In this document: positions 9,881-18,600 of the stretch, piece after piece
Numbering within the stretch: position 1 is the first letter of the stretch
Layout: every line of letters starts with the position of its first letter
Assembly (NCBI GenBank): GCA_913055785.1
Contig: CAJXLJ010000011.1
Span: 1 to 64,000 of the forward strand
Direction of reading: 5' to 3'
Origin: an uncultured Parvularculaceae bacterium
GTDB taxonomy: Bacteria > Pseudomonadota > Alphaproteobacteria > Caulobacterales > Parvularculaceae
Length of the DNA: 64,000 bases
Notes under the pieces: generated by a model
What the model saw: the letters and a program-made list of their open reading frames with translations, nothing else
Databases searched by the model: none
Told to the model about the DNA's origin: nothing
Made by a program: the position numbers and the translations under genes

Positions 9881-10813
9881 TCAGTTGCGTTCGCCGCCGG
9901 TGAGATAGCGCCAGGCGACGCCGCCGCCGACGCCCCAGACTGCCGCGTTGAACATGACGTAGACATAGTTGGCGGCGATCAGCCCCCAGAAGCCGGGCTT
10001 CGAGCGGTCCCACATCTCGGACGTCGTTTCGAGGAGGCGGCGCTCGAGTTCTTCAACCGCGGCGGGGTCGCTCGCCGACATCAGCATTTCGCCCATCAGG
10101 GAGAAATAATCGCCCATCATGAAGAGCATGACCGGCACGGAAACAATGAAGAGAAAGATCATCCAGAACAGCCAGTAGAAAAAGAGGCTGAAGCTTGCGC
10201 CCCTAGTCGCCGTCCAGGACTGGCCGAGGCCGATGCTGCGAGTGCCGATCCCGGCGGCGAAGACGACCGAGAGACGGATCATGAACCAGATCGCGACCAC
10301 CGCCGGAACCAGCGTCAGGACCCCGACGAGCAGCGCCGCGAGCGCCGGCGATGCGGAACCGAGCAGCATGCCGATAATCATCGCGAGCGCCCCGACCACG
10401 AGGCTGCCGACGATCACCAGGATGATCGACATGACGATGATAAGCACGAAGGCGGCGAGGACGCGCAGTTCGTCAAAACCGAACTGGAAGTAGAAGGGCG
10501 ACCGGGGCGTCTCGCCGCGAACGACATGTTTCAGGAGGCCCGCCGTCATCATCGGATAAAGCACCGCCATGGCGAGATACATGAGGCCGGTGGAGCGCCA
10601 CATCGGGCCCATCAGCGCAAAGGCTTCGCTCGGATCCGCATCCGGCGGCAGTTGCGCCATCTGCATCTGCGCTTCGGAGACGGACGGCATCAGATAGGCC
10701 ATCGCCGCCATCATCAGCAAAGCGGGCAGCCATAAAATTTTCACAATCGTCAGGAGGTGGGAAAGGAATAAGGCGACGCCGGCGAAGAACGCCTTGAACA
10801 ATGGAAACGACAT
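9881..10813 (-). CDS. Multi-pass membrane protein of unknown function
   Basis: The 310-residue protein (MSFPLFKAFFAGVALFLSHL start) has about six strongly hydrophobic segments: near residues 15-45, 85-110, 130-170, 175-205, 220-250 and close to the C-terminus. A soluble segment between helices 5 and 6 is rich in Met and acidic residues. The layout resembles glycerophosphoryl-diester-phosphodiesterase-like or DUF4013-like bundle proteins, but no diagnostic motif was recognised. It is divergent from the AsmA gene. The longer frame to 10888 lacks membrane character at its N-terminus. Confidence 0.75.
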   Translation of the reverse strand: MSFPLFKAFFAGVALFLSHLLTIVKILWLPALLMMAAMAYLMPSVSEAQMQMAQLPPDADPSEAFALMGPMWRSTGLMYLAMAVLYPMMTAGLLKHVVRGETPRSPFYFQFGFDELRVLAAFVLIIVMSIILVIVGSLVVGALAMIIGMLLGSASPALAALLVGVLTLVPAVVAIWFMIRLSVVFAAGIGTRSIGLGQSWTATRGASFSLFFYWLFWMIFLFIVSVPVMLFMMGDYFSLMGEMLMSASDPAAVEELERRLLETTSEMWDRSKPGFWGLIAANYVYVMFNAAVWGVGGGVAWRYLTGGERN

Positions 10814-11001
10814 CAGGCCCCCGCTCCTTTTCGCGCGCCGCACCGGCGCCAAAGTCAGAGCATATCCTTTATCGCAGCGGGAGAACAAGGCTTTCGGCGC
10901 GGCGCCGGGCTTGTTGGCGCGGGCGGGCGATTTCGGCTAAACCAGTGACGCCGCCCGGAATGCTTCGGCGGCGTTGCGGCAATATTGAGGAACGAGACGA
11001 A

Positions 11002-13122
11002 ATGGGACGCTTTCTGTTTTTTCTGATCGCCATCGCCGGCGTTATTCTGGCGGTTCTGATCTTCGCGCCGGGAATCATCCCGGTCTCGGCGTACAAGCCG
11101 AAGCTTGAAGAGGCCGCATCGAACGCGATGGGCCGCAAGGTGACGGTCAGCGACAATCTTTCGTTCAAAATCCTTCCGCAGACGGCGTTCCATGTGGAGG
11201 ACCTCACCATCGCGAACGAGGAAGGCTTCGCAGGCGAGTATCTCGCGAAAGTCGGCGAGGCCGATATCGGGATCAAGCTATGGCCGTTTATCACGTCGCG
11301 CTCGGTGGAGGTCGAACGCTTCATCCTGACCGAGCCGGACATCAATCTCGTTCGCGCGAAAAGCGGCAAGGTCAACTGGAACATCGCGTCGAGCGAGGCG
11401 CCGGCCGAAGGCGGCGCAAGCGGCGGCGAGTTTCGCGACATCCATCTTGGCGACGTGCGCATTATCAACGGCAAGGCGCGCTTCCTCGACCGCGTCGCGG
11501 ACAAGACCTATGAAGCCGAAGACATCGACGTCAGCGTGGTTTTGAAGAGCCTTAAAGAACCGCTTGAGGTCGACGGGACGATGGTCTTCCAGAAAGAACC
11601 GTCGAAGATCAACCTTATCCTGACGAACCTCGCCGAAATCATGAACAAGGAGCCGAGCAACCTGAAGCTCGACGCGAAAATCGGCGACACGTCCGTGGGC
11701 GCCGATCTTACGCTCGTGACCAAGGACGCCCTCGCCTATAGCGGACCGGTGAGCCTTGACGCGCCGGACCTGCCGGCGCTGGCGGCGCTGACCGGCACGG
11801 TTCTCGCCGATGCGCCGGGTTTCGACCGCCTCGCGCTGTCGGGCGACGTCGAGGGCGGCGACACGTCCCTGCGGCTCGACAATGCGAAGGTCGGGTTCGA
11901 CAAGATCGACGCGGAAGGAATCATGACGCTCGACTGGAGCGGCGCGCGGCCGAAAGCGGGCGGCGTTCTGTCTACGGATGAACTGGACTTGCGCCCCTAC
12001 ATGCCGCCCCCGGTCGAGAACGCGCAAGGCTTTCCTGAATGGTCGACCGCGAAGATGGACTTTTCGAGCCTCAGAAATATCGACGCCGATTTCGATATTT
12101 CGACCAAGGCGGTCTATCTCAACGATCTCAAATTCGGCGAGAGCCGGCTGAAGCTCAACATCCTCAACGGGCGCATGACCGCCGACATTCCCGAGCTCGC
12201 CATGTATGGCGGGCAAGGCTCGGGCAGTCTCGTCGTCAACGCAAGAAGCGCGACGCCCTCCTTCTCGGGCAATTTCGATCTCAGTTCGGTCAACGCCCAG
12301 CCCTTCTCCATGGACCTTCTCAAAAACGACAATCTCCTTGGGCTCGGCTCGTTCAAGTTCGACTTCACCGCAAACGGCGCAAGCCAGGCGGCGATCATGT
12401 CGTCGCTTGACGGCGAAGGCGGCTTCGACATCGCCGACGGCGCTCTGAAAGGCGTGAATATCGCCAAGATGGTGCGGGCGGTCGGCGAGTTTAAGGAAGG
12501 CTTCAACCCGGCGGCGCTGCAAAGCGCAGTGACGGCTGCGCGCGGCGCGAACGAATCGACCGACTTTTCGGAATTCCTGTCGAGCTTCAAAGTGACGGAC
12601 GGGCTCGTCAACGCGCCGACCATCACCCTCAATGGTCCCTATCTCACCATGAAGGGGAACGGTTCGGTCGACCTGCCCGGACAGACGATCAATCTGCGCT
12701 TCAGTCCGCGCGCCACGACGACGATCGACGGCGAAGGCGGCAAGAGCTTCTCGGTCCCGGTTCTGGTGGGCGGCACGTTCTCCAAGCCGACCATCGGCAT
12801 CGACGCCGAAGCGCTGATCCGCTCCGGTTTTCAAAACCAGCTGAAAGATATCATCACCGGCGGCGGCAAGAAAAACAGCGGCGGCCAGCAGCCGGAAAGC
12901 GAGAACGCGGAACCGCAAGAGGAATCAAAACCGGAAGACCCGGCGCTGCAAATCCTCAAGGGCATTCTCGCGCCGCCGAAAAAGGAAGGCGGTGAGAACG
13001 GTTCAGGCGAAAAGGCGTCGCTCGAAGAGTCCATCGCCAATGACGCCCTGAATGCGATCTTCAATATGCCGAAGAAGACCCAGTCGAAAGATCAGTCCGG
13101 GGACGGCGCCTCCGGCGAATAA
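11002..13122 (+). CDS. AsmA family protein
   Basis: The 706-residue protein starts with an N-terminal membrane anchor (FLFFLIAIAGVILAVLIFAPGI) followed by AYKPKLEEAASNAMGRKVTV, the classical opening of AsmA proteins. It continues as a long beta-rich periplasmic domain. The C-terminal AsmA_2-type region (about 440-620: FKFDFTANG, LDGEGGFDIADGALKGVNIAKM) is complete, and the tail is a low-complexity Glu/Lys/Gly-rich stretch. AsmA/TamB-like proteins bridge the inner and outer membranes and are linked to phospholipid transport and outer-membrane homeostasis. The start has a GAGG ribosome site. Confidence 0.93.
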   Translation: MGRFLFFLIAIAGVILAVLIFAPGIIPVSAYKPKLEEAASNAMGRKVTVSDNLSFKILPQTAFHVEDLTIANEEGFAGEYLAKVGEADIGIKLWPFITSRSVEVERFILTEPDINLVRAKSGKVNWNIASSEAPAEGGASGGEFRDIHLGDVRIINGKARFLDRVADKTYEAEDIDVSVVLKSLKEPLEVDGTMVFQKEPSKINLILTNLAEIMNKEPSNLKLDAKIGDTSVGADLTLVTKDALAYSGPVSLDAPDLPALAALTGTVLADAPGFDRLALSGDVEGGDTSLRLDNAKVGFDKIDAEGIMTLDWSGARPKAGGVLSTDELDLRPYMPPPVENAQGFPEWSTAKMDFSSLRNIDADFDISTKAVYLNDLKFGESRLKLNILNGRMTADIPELAMYGGQGSGSLVVNARSATPSFSGNFDLSSVNAQPFSMDLLKNDNLLGLGSFKFDFTANGASQAAIMSSLDGEGGFDIADGALKGVNIAKMVRAVGEFKEGFNPAALQSAVTAARGANESTDFSEFLSSFKVTDGLVNAPTITLNGPYLTMKGNGSVDLPGQTINLRFSPRATTTIDGEGGKSFSVPVLVGGTFSKPTIGIDAEALIRSGFQNQLKDIITGGGKKNSGGQQPESENAEPQEESKPEDPALQILKGILAPPKKEGGENGSGEKASLEESIANDALNAIFNMPKKTQSKDQSGDGASGE

Positions 13123-13143
13123 GAAAAGATGGGAGAATAGGAA

Positions 13144-13173
13144 AAGCCGCCTCCGCGCAAACGGAAACGGCTT
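13144..13173. terminator. Hairpin between convergent genes
   Basis: AAGCCG/CGGCTT outer arms and TCCG/CGGA inner arms form an interrupted hairpin 21 bases after the AsmA stop, followed by a pyrimidine-rich stretch. It could terminate the plus-strand transcript. Confidence 0.4.
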
Positions 13174-13210
13174 CCTTCCTCCCAAACTTTCGCCGACGAT
13201 ATATTTTTTG

Positions 13211-13582
13211 TTAGTCGTGCATCGCCGGGTCGGGGCAGGTTTTCTGCCGCCGCATCAACAGGAACAAAAGAACAATCGCAATCACCGGCGAGGCGATGAT
13301 AAACAGCGTCATCGCCACGGCGCCGCCCGCCGCCACAAGGCCGACCAGCGCGCCGATCAATCCGACGACAATGCCGAAGGCGGCGCCGATAAGCCCGAGG
13401 ATGAGCCCGGCGAGCCCGCCAAAACCGGCGGCGATCGATTCCATCACCGTCAGCGGCGTGTCGCTGTAAAAATAAGCGCCGGCGGAAAGCGCTCCGCCCA
13501 GAAACAAAATCAAAACAACAGGCGCATAAAGCCAGGCAAGGCCGCCGCCGCGTCTTGCATCGCCATAATCGGAAGTCGTCAT
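13211..13582 (-). CDS. Small Gly/Ala-rich membrane protein
   Basis: The chosen start MTTSDYGDARRGG gives 123 residues with an AGGGG ribosome site eight bases upstream; ATG 13588 lies too close to it. There are three hydrophobic stretches: residues 14-38, a very long Gly/Ala/Leu/Val stretch 52-88 (GLAGLILGLIGAAFGIVVGL), and 90-112. The tail is short, basic and contains Cys. It has no recognised family beyond a generic membrane protein. The gene ends 88 bases from the convergent AsmA gene. Confidence 0.7.
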   Translation of the reverse strand: MTTSDYGDARRGGGLAWLYAPVVLILFLGGALSAGAYFYSDTPLTVMESIAAGFGGLAGLILGLIGAAFGIVVGLIGALVGLVAAGGAVAMTLFIIASPVIAIVLLFLLMRRQKTCPDPAMHD

Positions 13583-13810
13583 TTTCATCACCCCTTCGAA
13601 CGGTTGTCGTTCGCCTTTTCTTTCATAGGTTCCGGTTCATGGATGAACTCTCTACTCACCTATATATTCGTGTTCGCCGGCGCCTGAAACAAGGCCGCCC
13701 GCCGCAACCCCCTCTCGGTTCGTCGCTTCGCCAATCCCTTGCCGCGCCTACGCGCCTCTGCTAGGCCTCGCGCCCCGCAAAACAACTTCGTTTCCCGGCT
13801 TGGCTCACGC

Positions 13811-14440
13811 ATGGCACTGCAGCGCAAAACATCGCAAAACGCCGCGCCGCGCGCCTGGCAGCGCATGCTGTCGGGCCGGCGGCTCGATCTTCTCGACCCT
13901 TCGCCGGTCGATATCGAGATCGAGGATATCGCCCACGGTCTCGCCCGGGTCGCCCGCTGGAATGGCCAGACCCTCGGGCCGCTGCCCTTCAATGTCGCGC
14001 AGCACTCCGTCATCGTCGAGGCGTTCTGCAGCGAATTGAAACCCGGCTGGCCGGCGAAATGGAAGCTCGCCGCGCTGCTCCATGACGGGCCGGAATTCGT
14101 GATCGGCGACATGATTTCCCCCTTCAAGGCGCAGCTCGGGGGGCAGTACAAAACCATCGAACGCCGCCTGCAGCAGGCGATTCATTTAAGCTTCGGCCTG
14201 CCGCCGGATCTGCCGGAGGCCATCGAGAAAACCATCAAGCGCGCCGACCGCGCCTGTGCGTTTTTCGAAGCGACTCAAATTGCCGGTTTTGACGTTAACG
14301 AAGCGCGCAAACTGTTCGGGCCGCCGCGCGGCGTCGGCCATCTGGAACTCAGGACATTGACTGCGAATCAATCGCAAAAGGCGTTTCTCGACCGCTTTCA
14401 TGCGCTTCACGAGAAAACCGGCGGGCGTTCTGCGCGATAA
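13811..14440 (+). CDS. HD-domain hydrolase (YfbR-like)
   Basis: The 209-residue protein (MALQRKTSQNAAPRAWQRML) carries the metal-binding signature of the HD superfamily: NVAQHS near residue 65, LLHDGPE near 95 and a downstream KRADRAC Asp near 150. The layout resembles YfbR-type 5'-nucleotidases. It leads a three-gene cluster with a tyrosine phosphatase and the NAD regulator, which suggests a role in nucleotide or NAD-linked metabolism; the substrate is not known. The open frame begins further upstream at 13739, but that extension is basic and low in conservation-like features. Confidence 0.8.
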   Translation: MALQRKTSQNAAPRAWQRMLSGRRLDLLDPSPVDIEIEDIAHGLARVARWNGQTLGPLPFNVAQHSVIVEAFCSELKPGWPAKWKLAALLHDGPEFVIGDMISPFKAQLGGQYKTIERRLQQAIHLSFGLPPDLPEAIEKTIKRADRACAFFEATQIAGFDVNEARKLFGPPRGVGHLELRTLTANQSQKAFLDRFHALHEKTGGRSAR

Positions 14441-14542
14441 CATTATCGCGACCTCAAGCCGCCGTGATCCAAATTTGCTTCACAAGCGCTTACCGCCGAT
14501 TAAGTGAGGGGTGCGCCGGGGGAAAAGGTTTGCTGGAATAGA

Positions 14543-15058
14543 ATGATAGTTGTCAGTACGCTCGATAACGCCGAACAGGCGTTTAAAGATCACAAGCCCG
14601 GCTATGTCGTCTCGATCCTCGATGACAGCGATCCGGTTCCACCGGTGTTCGAGGCCGTCCCGCCGGAAAACCACGTCAGACTGAGTGAAGATTGCAGCCG
14701 TCAGACAAACGCCGGCCAGGCCGGCGCCCGTTGCGCGCGGCTTATCGAACTGGCGGAGAAGTGGCGCGCTGCGCCGGAACCGAAACGCGCAATCCTGATC
14801 CACTGCCACAAGGGCGTGTCACGCTCTATGGCGGCGGCCTATATCCTGATGTGCGCCATCGACAACCGGCGCTGTGAAAAAGACATCGCCGGCGCCTTGC
14901 GCAAGGCGGCGCCTCACGCTGACCCGAACCTGATGCTGGTGTCGGAAGCAGACGCCCTGCTGTCGCGCGAAGACCGCATGGTCGAAGCGATCCTGGACCT
15001 GTGCCCGAGCTGCGGCGCCGTCGATAATCCGATCGTTACCTTGCCTCTCGGCGCGTAA
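14543..15058 (+). CDS. Tyrosine protein phosphatase-like protein
   Basis: The 171-residue protein contains the P-loop IHCHKGVSRS near residue 95, which fits the C-x5-R signature of the cysteine phosphatase superfamily (catalytic Cys in HCHKG and Arg six residues later). An Asp general acid could lie in the DDSD or SEDC segment. The protein is conserved in shape with alphaproteobacterial tyrosine phosphatases found next to HD hydrolases. Twelve bases separate its stop from the NAD regulator gene. The C-terminus has CPSCG, a possible metal-binding pair. Confidence 0.82.
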   Translation: MIVVSTLDNAEQAFKDHKPGYVVSILDDSDPVPPVFEAVPPENHVRLSEDCSRQTNAGQAGARCARLIELAEKWRAAPEPKRAILIHCHKGVSRSMAAAYILMCAIDNRRCEKDIAGALRKAAPHADPNLMLVSEADALLSREDRMVEAILDLCPSCGAVDNPIVTLPLGA

Positions 15059-15069
15059 ATCCGCCATAG

Positions 15070-16080
15070 ATGTCGGCGATGCCGACAACGCCCCCCTCCT
15101 CCTCTATTGCGACCCACCTCGCCGTCGCCCTGAACGCCGTCCTCGCCGCCGTCGACGGAGAAAAGCCGAAAGTGCTTTGCGTGAAGCTTGGCGGCGAGGA
15201 TTTCGCGTTGCCCTATGGCCCGTTCGATCCCGAACGCCACCGCACTTTCGAGATCGGCGTACGCGAATGGGTGGAGCGGCAGACCAATGTCTCGCTTGGC
15301 TATATCGAACAGCTCTACACATTCGGCGATGAAGGCCGGGAAGCGCCGGTGGCGGCGCTCGAAGGCGGCGCCGGACAGCGGATTGTCTCCGTCGGCTATC
15401 TCGCGCTCGCGCCGAAGCCCGCCGAAGCGTCCGCAGAAGGCGCGGAATGGCGCGACTGGTATTCTTTTTTTCCGTGGGAGGACTGGCGCGACGGCGAACC
15501 GGCCATCCTCCGGGAGCGGATTATACCGGGGCTTATGAAATGGGTGAAAGAAGCGCCCGGCAAAATAAACCGCCCGCGCCGCCACGCCCGCGTCAATATC
15601 GCCTTCGGCCTTGAAGGACTGCAATGGGAGGAAGAGCGCACGCTCGACCGGTACGAACTCATGTATGAGGCCGGACTGGTCGTGGAGGCGCTGCGTGACC
15701 AAACCGGGTCTGGCGACGCCCAGCCCGCCCCGCTCGGCGAAGCCGCCGCGCCGATGATATCCGATCACCGCCGAATTCTCGCGACAGCGATCGGACGGCT
15801 GCGCGGCAAGCTTAAATATCGCCCGGTCATTTTTGAAATGACGCCGCCCGAATTCACACTGCTTCAGTTACAACGGACAGTCGAAGCGATTGTCGGCTTT
15901 TCCTTTCACAAGCAGAACTTCCGCCGCAGCGTTGAGAAATCAGGCTTTATCAAGCCCGTCGGCCGCATGAGCCAGCCCGCAAGCGGGCGGCCCGCCGCGC
16001 TTTTCGCCGTCGACCGGGACGGTTTGCGCGAACGCGCCGCCAGCGGGCTGGCGATCCCGCGATTGCGGCGTCAGGAATAG
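15070..16080 (+). CDS. nadQ: NUDIX-like NAD biosynthesis regulator (NadQ/NrtR type)
   Basis: The 336-residue protein has an N-terminal NUDIX-like domain (LAVALNAVLAAVDG, then FDPERHRTFEIGVREWVERQT) that lacks a canonical NUDIX box and so is probably a ligand sensor rather than a hydrolase. The C-terminal winged-helix part (about 240-325) reads FTLLQLQRTVEAIVG...FHKQNFRR...SGFIKPVG, the pattern seen in NrtR and in the alphaproteobacterial COG4111 regulators called NadQ, which control nadABC. The NAD operon lies 2.6 kb downstream behind a 19-bp palindrome, which supports the assignment. Binding to that site is inference. Confidence 0.78.
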   Translation: MSAMPTTPPSSSIATHLAVALNAVLAAVDGEKPKVLCVKLGGEDFALPYGPFDPERHRTFEIGVREWVERQTNVSLGYIEQLYTFGDEGREAPVAALEGGAGQRIVSVGYLALAPKPAEASAEGAEWRDWYSFFPWEDWRDGEPAILRERIIPGLMKWVKEAPGKINRPRRHARVNIAFGLEGLQWEEERTLDRYELMYEAGLVVEALRDQTGSGDAQPAPLGEAAAPMISDHRRILATAIGRLRGKLKYRPVIFEMTPPEFTLLQLQRTVEAIVGFSFHKQNFRRSVEKSGFIKPVGRMSQPASGRPAALFAVDRDGLRERAASGLAIPRLRRQE

Positions 16081-16133
16081 ATTGCGCCCAATTTTGAGCC
16101 CGCCTCTCAGACCCGAGAACATGCGCCCGCGCG

Positions 16134-17450
16134 TCAGTCCGCTTTTTCGATGATCAAGTCCCGACCGTCGTCTCTGATACGCCAGCCCTCGTTAAGCGTG
16201 AGGGTCCAGACATCGCTCTCCCAGGGCGCATCTCCTTCCGGCTCGCGCCGGTCGAAATAAATTTTCCGCTCGCTCCAGACCACCAGCGCGCCGCTTTCCG
16301 TGTTGATCGACCCCCAGGGACCGCCCGAGTTCAGCGTGCCGTAAACCTGGCCATGATCATCGAGGGACATCACCGTCTGCGGATCAAAACCAATCTGGAA
16401 GAGCGGAACGACGAGTCTGCGGCCATCAACGAAGCGCGCGAGATAGTCGGCTTTGCGATCCGCAATCTCGCGCGCAAATTCGGCCTCTTCCTGATAAAGA
16501 GCCGGCAAGTCATAATCCGCAAACGCCTGCTGGAGGCTTTCATAGGTTTCCCGCTTGACGAATCCTGGCGCGCCGGCGGCCCTGCGAGCAATGGACTGGA
16601 AACTCGTCTCCTGACTGGAGAACCGGCCGCGCCAGTCCTCATCCAGGTAATCGAATAACAGCCCGTATGCCGGACCGGTTCTATAGGCGAAGGAACGCAT
16701 ATAGCTATTTTCAAAGTCGAAACCGGCGAGATGATCGGCGAGATCTCTAAAATCCGGCCATCTCTCCGCGGCCCGCCAGCCGGTATATTCGGCGAGCCCT
16801 TCATGCACTTCGAGGGCCCTTTCCTTTTCCTCCGCGCCGGGAAACAAGTCGTAGCGCATCAGACGAAACCCGAGCGCATTCTCGAGATGGCGGCGCACCT
16901 TGCTCTTGCGATTGTCCGCTGCTGCGTCCAGCGCGGCCCGTAACGCGCGCATCTCGGCGCGGAACAGCGTCCGTCCTTCTTGCGCATCGAGATGATCGGG
17001 AAGGTCGGCGTCTGCGTTCGCGTGTTCAAGATCCTGCTGAATGCGATGGAAACTTTCGTGCAGCGCCAGCCGTAACGCCGATTTCGAGTTTGCAATATCG
17101 ATGATCCGGACTGTCGCCCAGCGTTTGCCCTTCCAGTCCGCAGACGTATTCGTATAGGGCGGCGCGTCATCGGCGGAAACTGATGGGCTCCAGTAATAGA
17201 TGTCCTCAGGCTGCAGCAGCCCTTCCTTGTCGGCTTCGTTCGCGTACACGACGCCGCGATCCTTGTCATAGACAAGCAGCGGGCCGCACAGGGTTTCGCC
17301 CCAGAGCTTTCCGTCATCCCGGTCGCAAGCGGCGTTGAATGATCGGAAGAAATGCGCGACCGCCGTTTTATCCGCCGCTTCTTGCGCGCTGGCGCTCATT
17401 GGAGCGGCGCAAATCAGCAGGAAAAGGAAAGCGGAAAACCAAGACTTCAT
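16134..17450 (-). CDS. Secreted protein with HExxH motif, putative zinc metallopeptidase
   Basis: The 438-residue protein has a clear signal peptide (MKSWFSAFLFLLICAAPMSA, cleavage after SASA). Near residue 130 it has LALHESFHRIQQDL, an HExxH zinc motif in a helix, and further on Glu-rich helices (EVHEGLAEYTGWRAA near 220) that could give the third ligand. The C-terminal 90 residues look beta-rich (VYGTLNSGGPWGSIN, SGALVVWSERKIYF). No named peptidase family was recognised. The gene stands alone between the NAD regulator (convergent) and the AHSA1 gene. Confidence 0.75.
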   Translation of the reverse strand: MKSWFSAFLFLLICAAPMSASAQEAADKTAVAHFFRSFNAACDRDDGKLWGETLCGPLLVYDKDRGVVYANEADKEGLLQPEDIYYWSPSVSADDAPPYTNTSADWKGKRWATVRIIDIANSKSALRLALHESFHRIQQDLEHANADADLPDHLDAQEGRTLFRAEMRALRAALDAAADNRKSKVRRHLENALGFRLMRYDLFPGAEEKERALEVHEGLAEYTGWRAAERWPDFRDLADHLAGFDFENSYMRSFAYRTGPAYGLLFDYLDEDWRGRFSSQETSFQSIARRAAGAPGFVKRETYESLQQAFADYDLPALYQEEAEFAREIADRKADYLARFVDGRRLVVPLFQIGFDPQTVMSLDDHGQVYGTLNSGGPWGSINTESGALVVWSERKIYFDRREPEGDAPWESDVWTLTLNEGWRIRDDGRDLIIEKAD

Positions 17451-17515
17451 AACGCAACTCCCGGAAATTATACGGAGAGCCGCACTCTATGCCGCCGAAG
17501 GCCGGTTTTAAAGCC

Positions 17516-17971
17516 TCAGCGCGGGTCCATTGCTTCGCCAAATCGCGCCAGCACGCCGTCCCAGCCTTCGTTGTATTTATCGCGCCATTCCGCGCCGTCG
17601 GGGCGCTTGTCCCAGCCGCGATGGATGAGCGTCAGCGCTGTTTCGCCAGCTCCCGCTTCGACGAACTGGACCTCAACTTCCGTCGCCTTGTCCGGCGCTT
17701 CGAGCACCCAGGAAAAAACAAGGCGGTGCGGCGGCTCGCAGCATGTAACGCGTCCCCATTCCCGTTCTTTTCCAGACTTCTCGATTTCGTAGATGCGCCC
17801 GCCGGTCGCCGCTTCGAAGACAACCGTCTCGGCGTCCGATTGCGAAAGCGAATGGGTCTGTAGCGGCCACCAGAGATGAATGTTCCGGGTGAAGTGGTCG
17901 AACGCCTGTTGCGGGTCCGCGTTAAGGATCAGCTTTTTGACGACAGGCTCAATCGAAACGGTTGCAGACAT
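17516..17971 (-). CDS. SRPBCC (AHSA1) family protein
   Basis: The 151-residue protein (MSATVSIEPVVKKLILNADP) shows the AHSA1 pattern: AFDHFTRNIHLWWP, an internal VFEAATGGRIYEIEKSGKEREWGRV, then EVQFVEAGAGETALTLIHRGWD. This START-like fold binds hydrophobic ligands. It sits 22 bases behind an ArsR repressor in the same direction, a very common alphaproteobacterial pair in which the repressor controls both genes. The ligand is unknown. Confidence 0.88.
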   Translation of the reverse strand: MSATVSIEPVVKKLILNADPQQAFDHFTRNIHLWWPLQTHSLSQSDAETVVFEAATGGRIYEIEKSGKEREWGRVTCCEPPHRLVFSWVLEAPDKATEVEVQFVEAGAGETALTLIHRGWDKRPDGAEWRDKYNEGWDGVLARFGEAMDPR

Positions 17972-17993
17972 AAAGCCTCCTGCTTTGATGTTC

Positions 17994-18299
17994 TTACGCG
18001 TCGCTTTTTTCGAGCGAGCGCTGATAAGCGTCGAGCGCATCCGTCCAGAAGCGGTCGAAATAGTCCCGCAGCTCTTCAAGCCCGCCGCGGTCGAGCGCGT
18101 AGATGCGTTTGACGCCCTGCCGGGTTTCGCTGACGAGCCCGGCGTCTTTCAAAACCTTGAGATGTTGCGAGACGGCGGGCCGCGAAACCGGCATCCCCTC
18201 GGCAAGCGCCCCCACCGAGGCGGGACCGGCCCGCAGCTTTTCATAGACCGCCCGCCGGGTCGGCGCGGCCAGCGCCTCGAATTTCATTTCGTAAGCCAT
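17994..18299 (-). CDS. ArsR-family transcriptional regulator
   Basis: The 101-residue winged-helix protein begins FEALAAPTRRAVYEKLRAGP and has the recognition helix SRPAVSQHLKVLKDAGLV, followed by the wing TRQGVKRIYAL. It lacks the Cys metal sites of true ArsR/SmtB sensors, as expected for the AHSA1-linked subgroup. It is the first gene of the pair with the SRPBCC protein. A perfect 18-bp palindrome spans its start codon, and a third half-site lies just upstream, which suggests autoregulation. Confidence 0.92.
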   Translation of the reverse strand: MAYEMKFEALAAPTRRAVYEKLRAGPASVGALAEGMPVSRPAVSQHLKVLKDAGLVSETRQGVKRIYALDRGGLEELRDYFDRFWTDALDAYQRSLEKSDA

Positions 18300-18330
18300 G
18301 GCTTACGTATAGCCGAGCCAATTCCGTAAG
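18290..18330. promoter_or_regulatory. ArsR operator candidate: 18-bp palindrome plus extra half-site
   Basis: The sequence CGTAAGCCATGGCTTACG (18290-18307) is a perfect palindrome that includes the ArsR start codon. Another CGTAAG half-site occurs at 18325-18330, so three half-sites cover the region where the promoter and start should lie. Binding by the adjacent ArsR protein is inference from position and symmetry. Confidence 0.55.
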
Positions 18331-18600
18331 TCAACACTAACGCAATTGCCCTCTCCGCAGAAACCAGCCGCGCCATCAGCCTCCGTTTGCTGGTCAAACC
18401 GCAGCAGCAGCCCGTCATGACCAAGCCTGTGATGGCTTAGAAAGAAAATGAGTAAACGCTCACTCATAATTTACCTTGTTCGGCCCTCCCCTTGCCCCAC
18501 GCAGCTTTCGGGCCCCAACACCGGTCAATATTGTGAAGCCCGTTCGATTTCATCGTCGTTGACGGCGGCGCCCATTTCTGTAGGGTGCCGCCTTCGCCCC
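18331..18600. other. Intergenic region between arsR and the NAD operon
   Basis: About 270 bases hold no convincing gene; the plus-strand frame at 18448-18720 has a biased composition and runs into nadA. The one ordered element is ATGAGT-N8-ACTCAT at 18448-18467, an inverted repeat resembling TetR-type operators (TGAGT..ACTCA), with A/T-rich flanks. No TetR gene is near it. Confidence 0.4.

Noticed and set aside
11278-12918. 546-codon minus-strand open frame opposite the AsmA gene
   Set aside because: It is an antisense by-product of codon bias; the plus-strand frame has the signal anchor and AsmA motifs.
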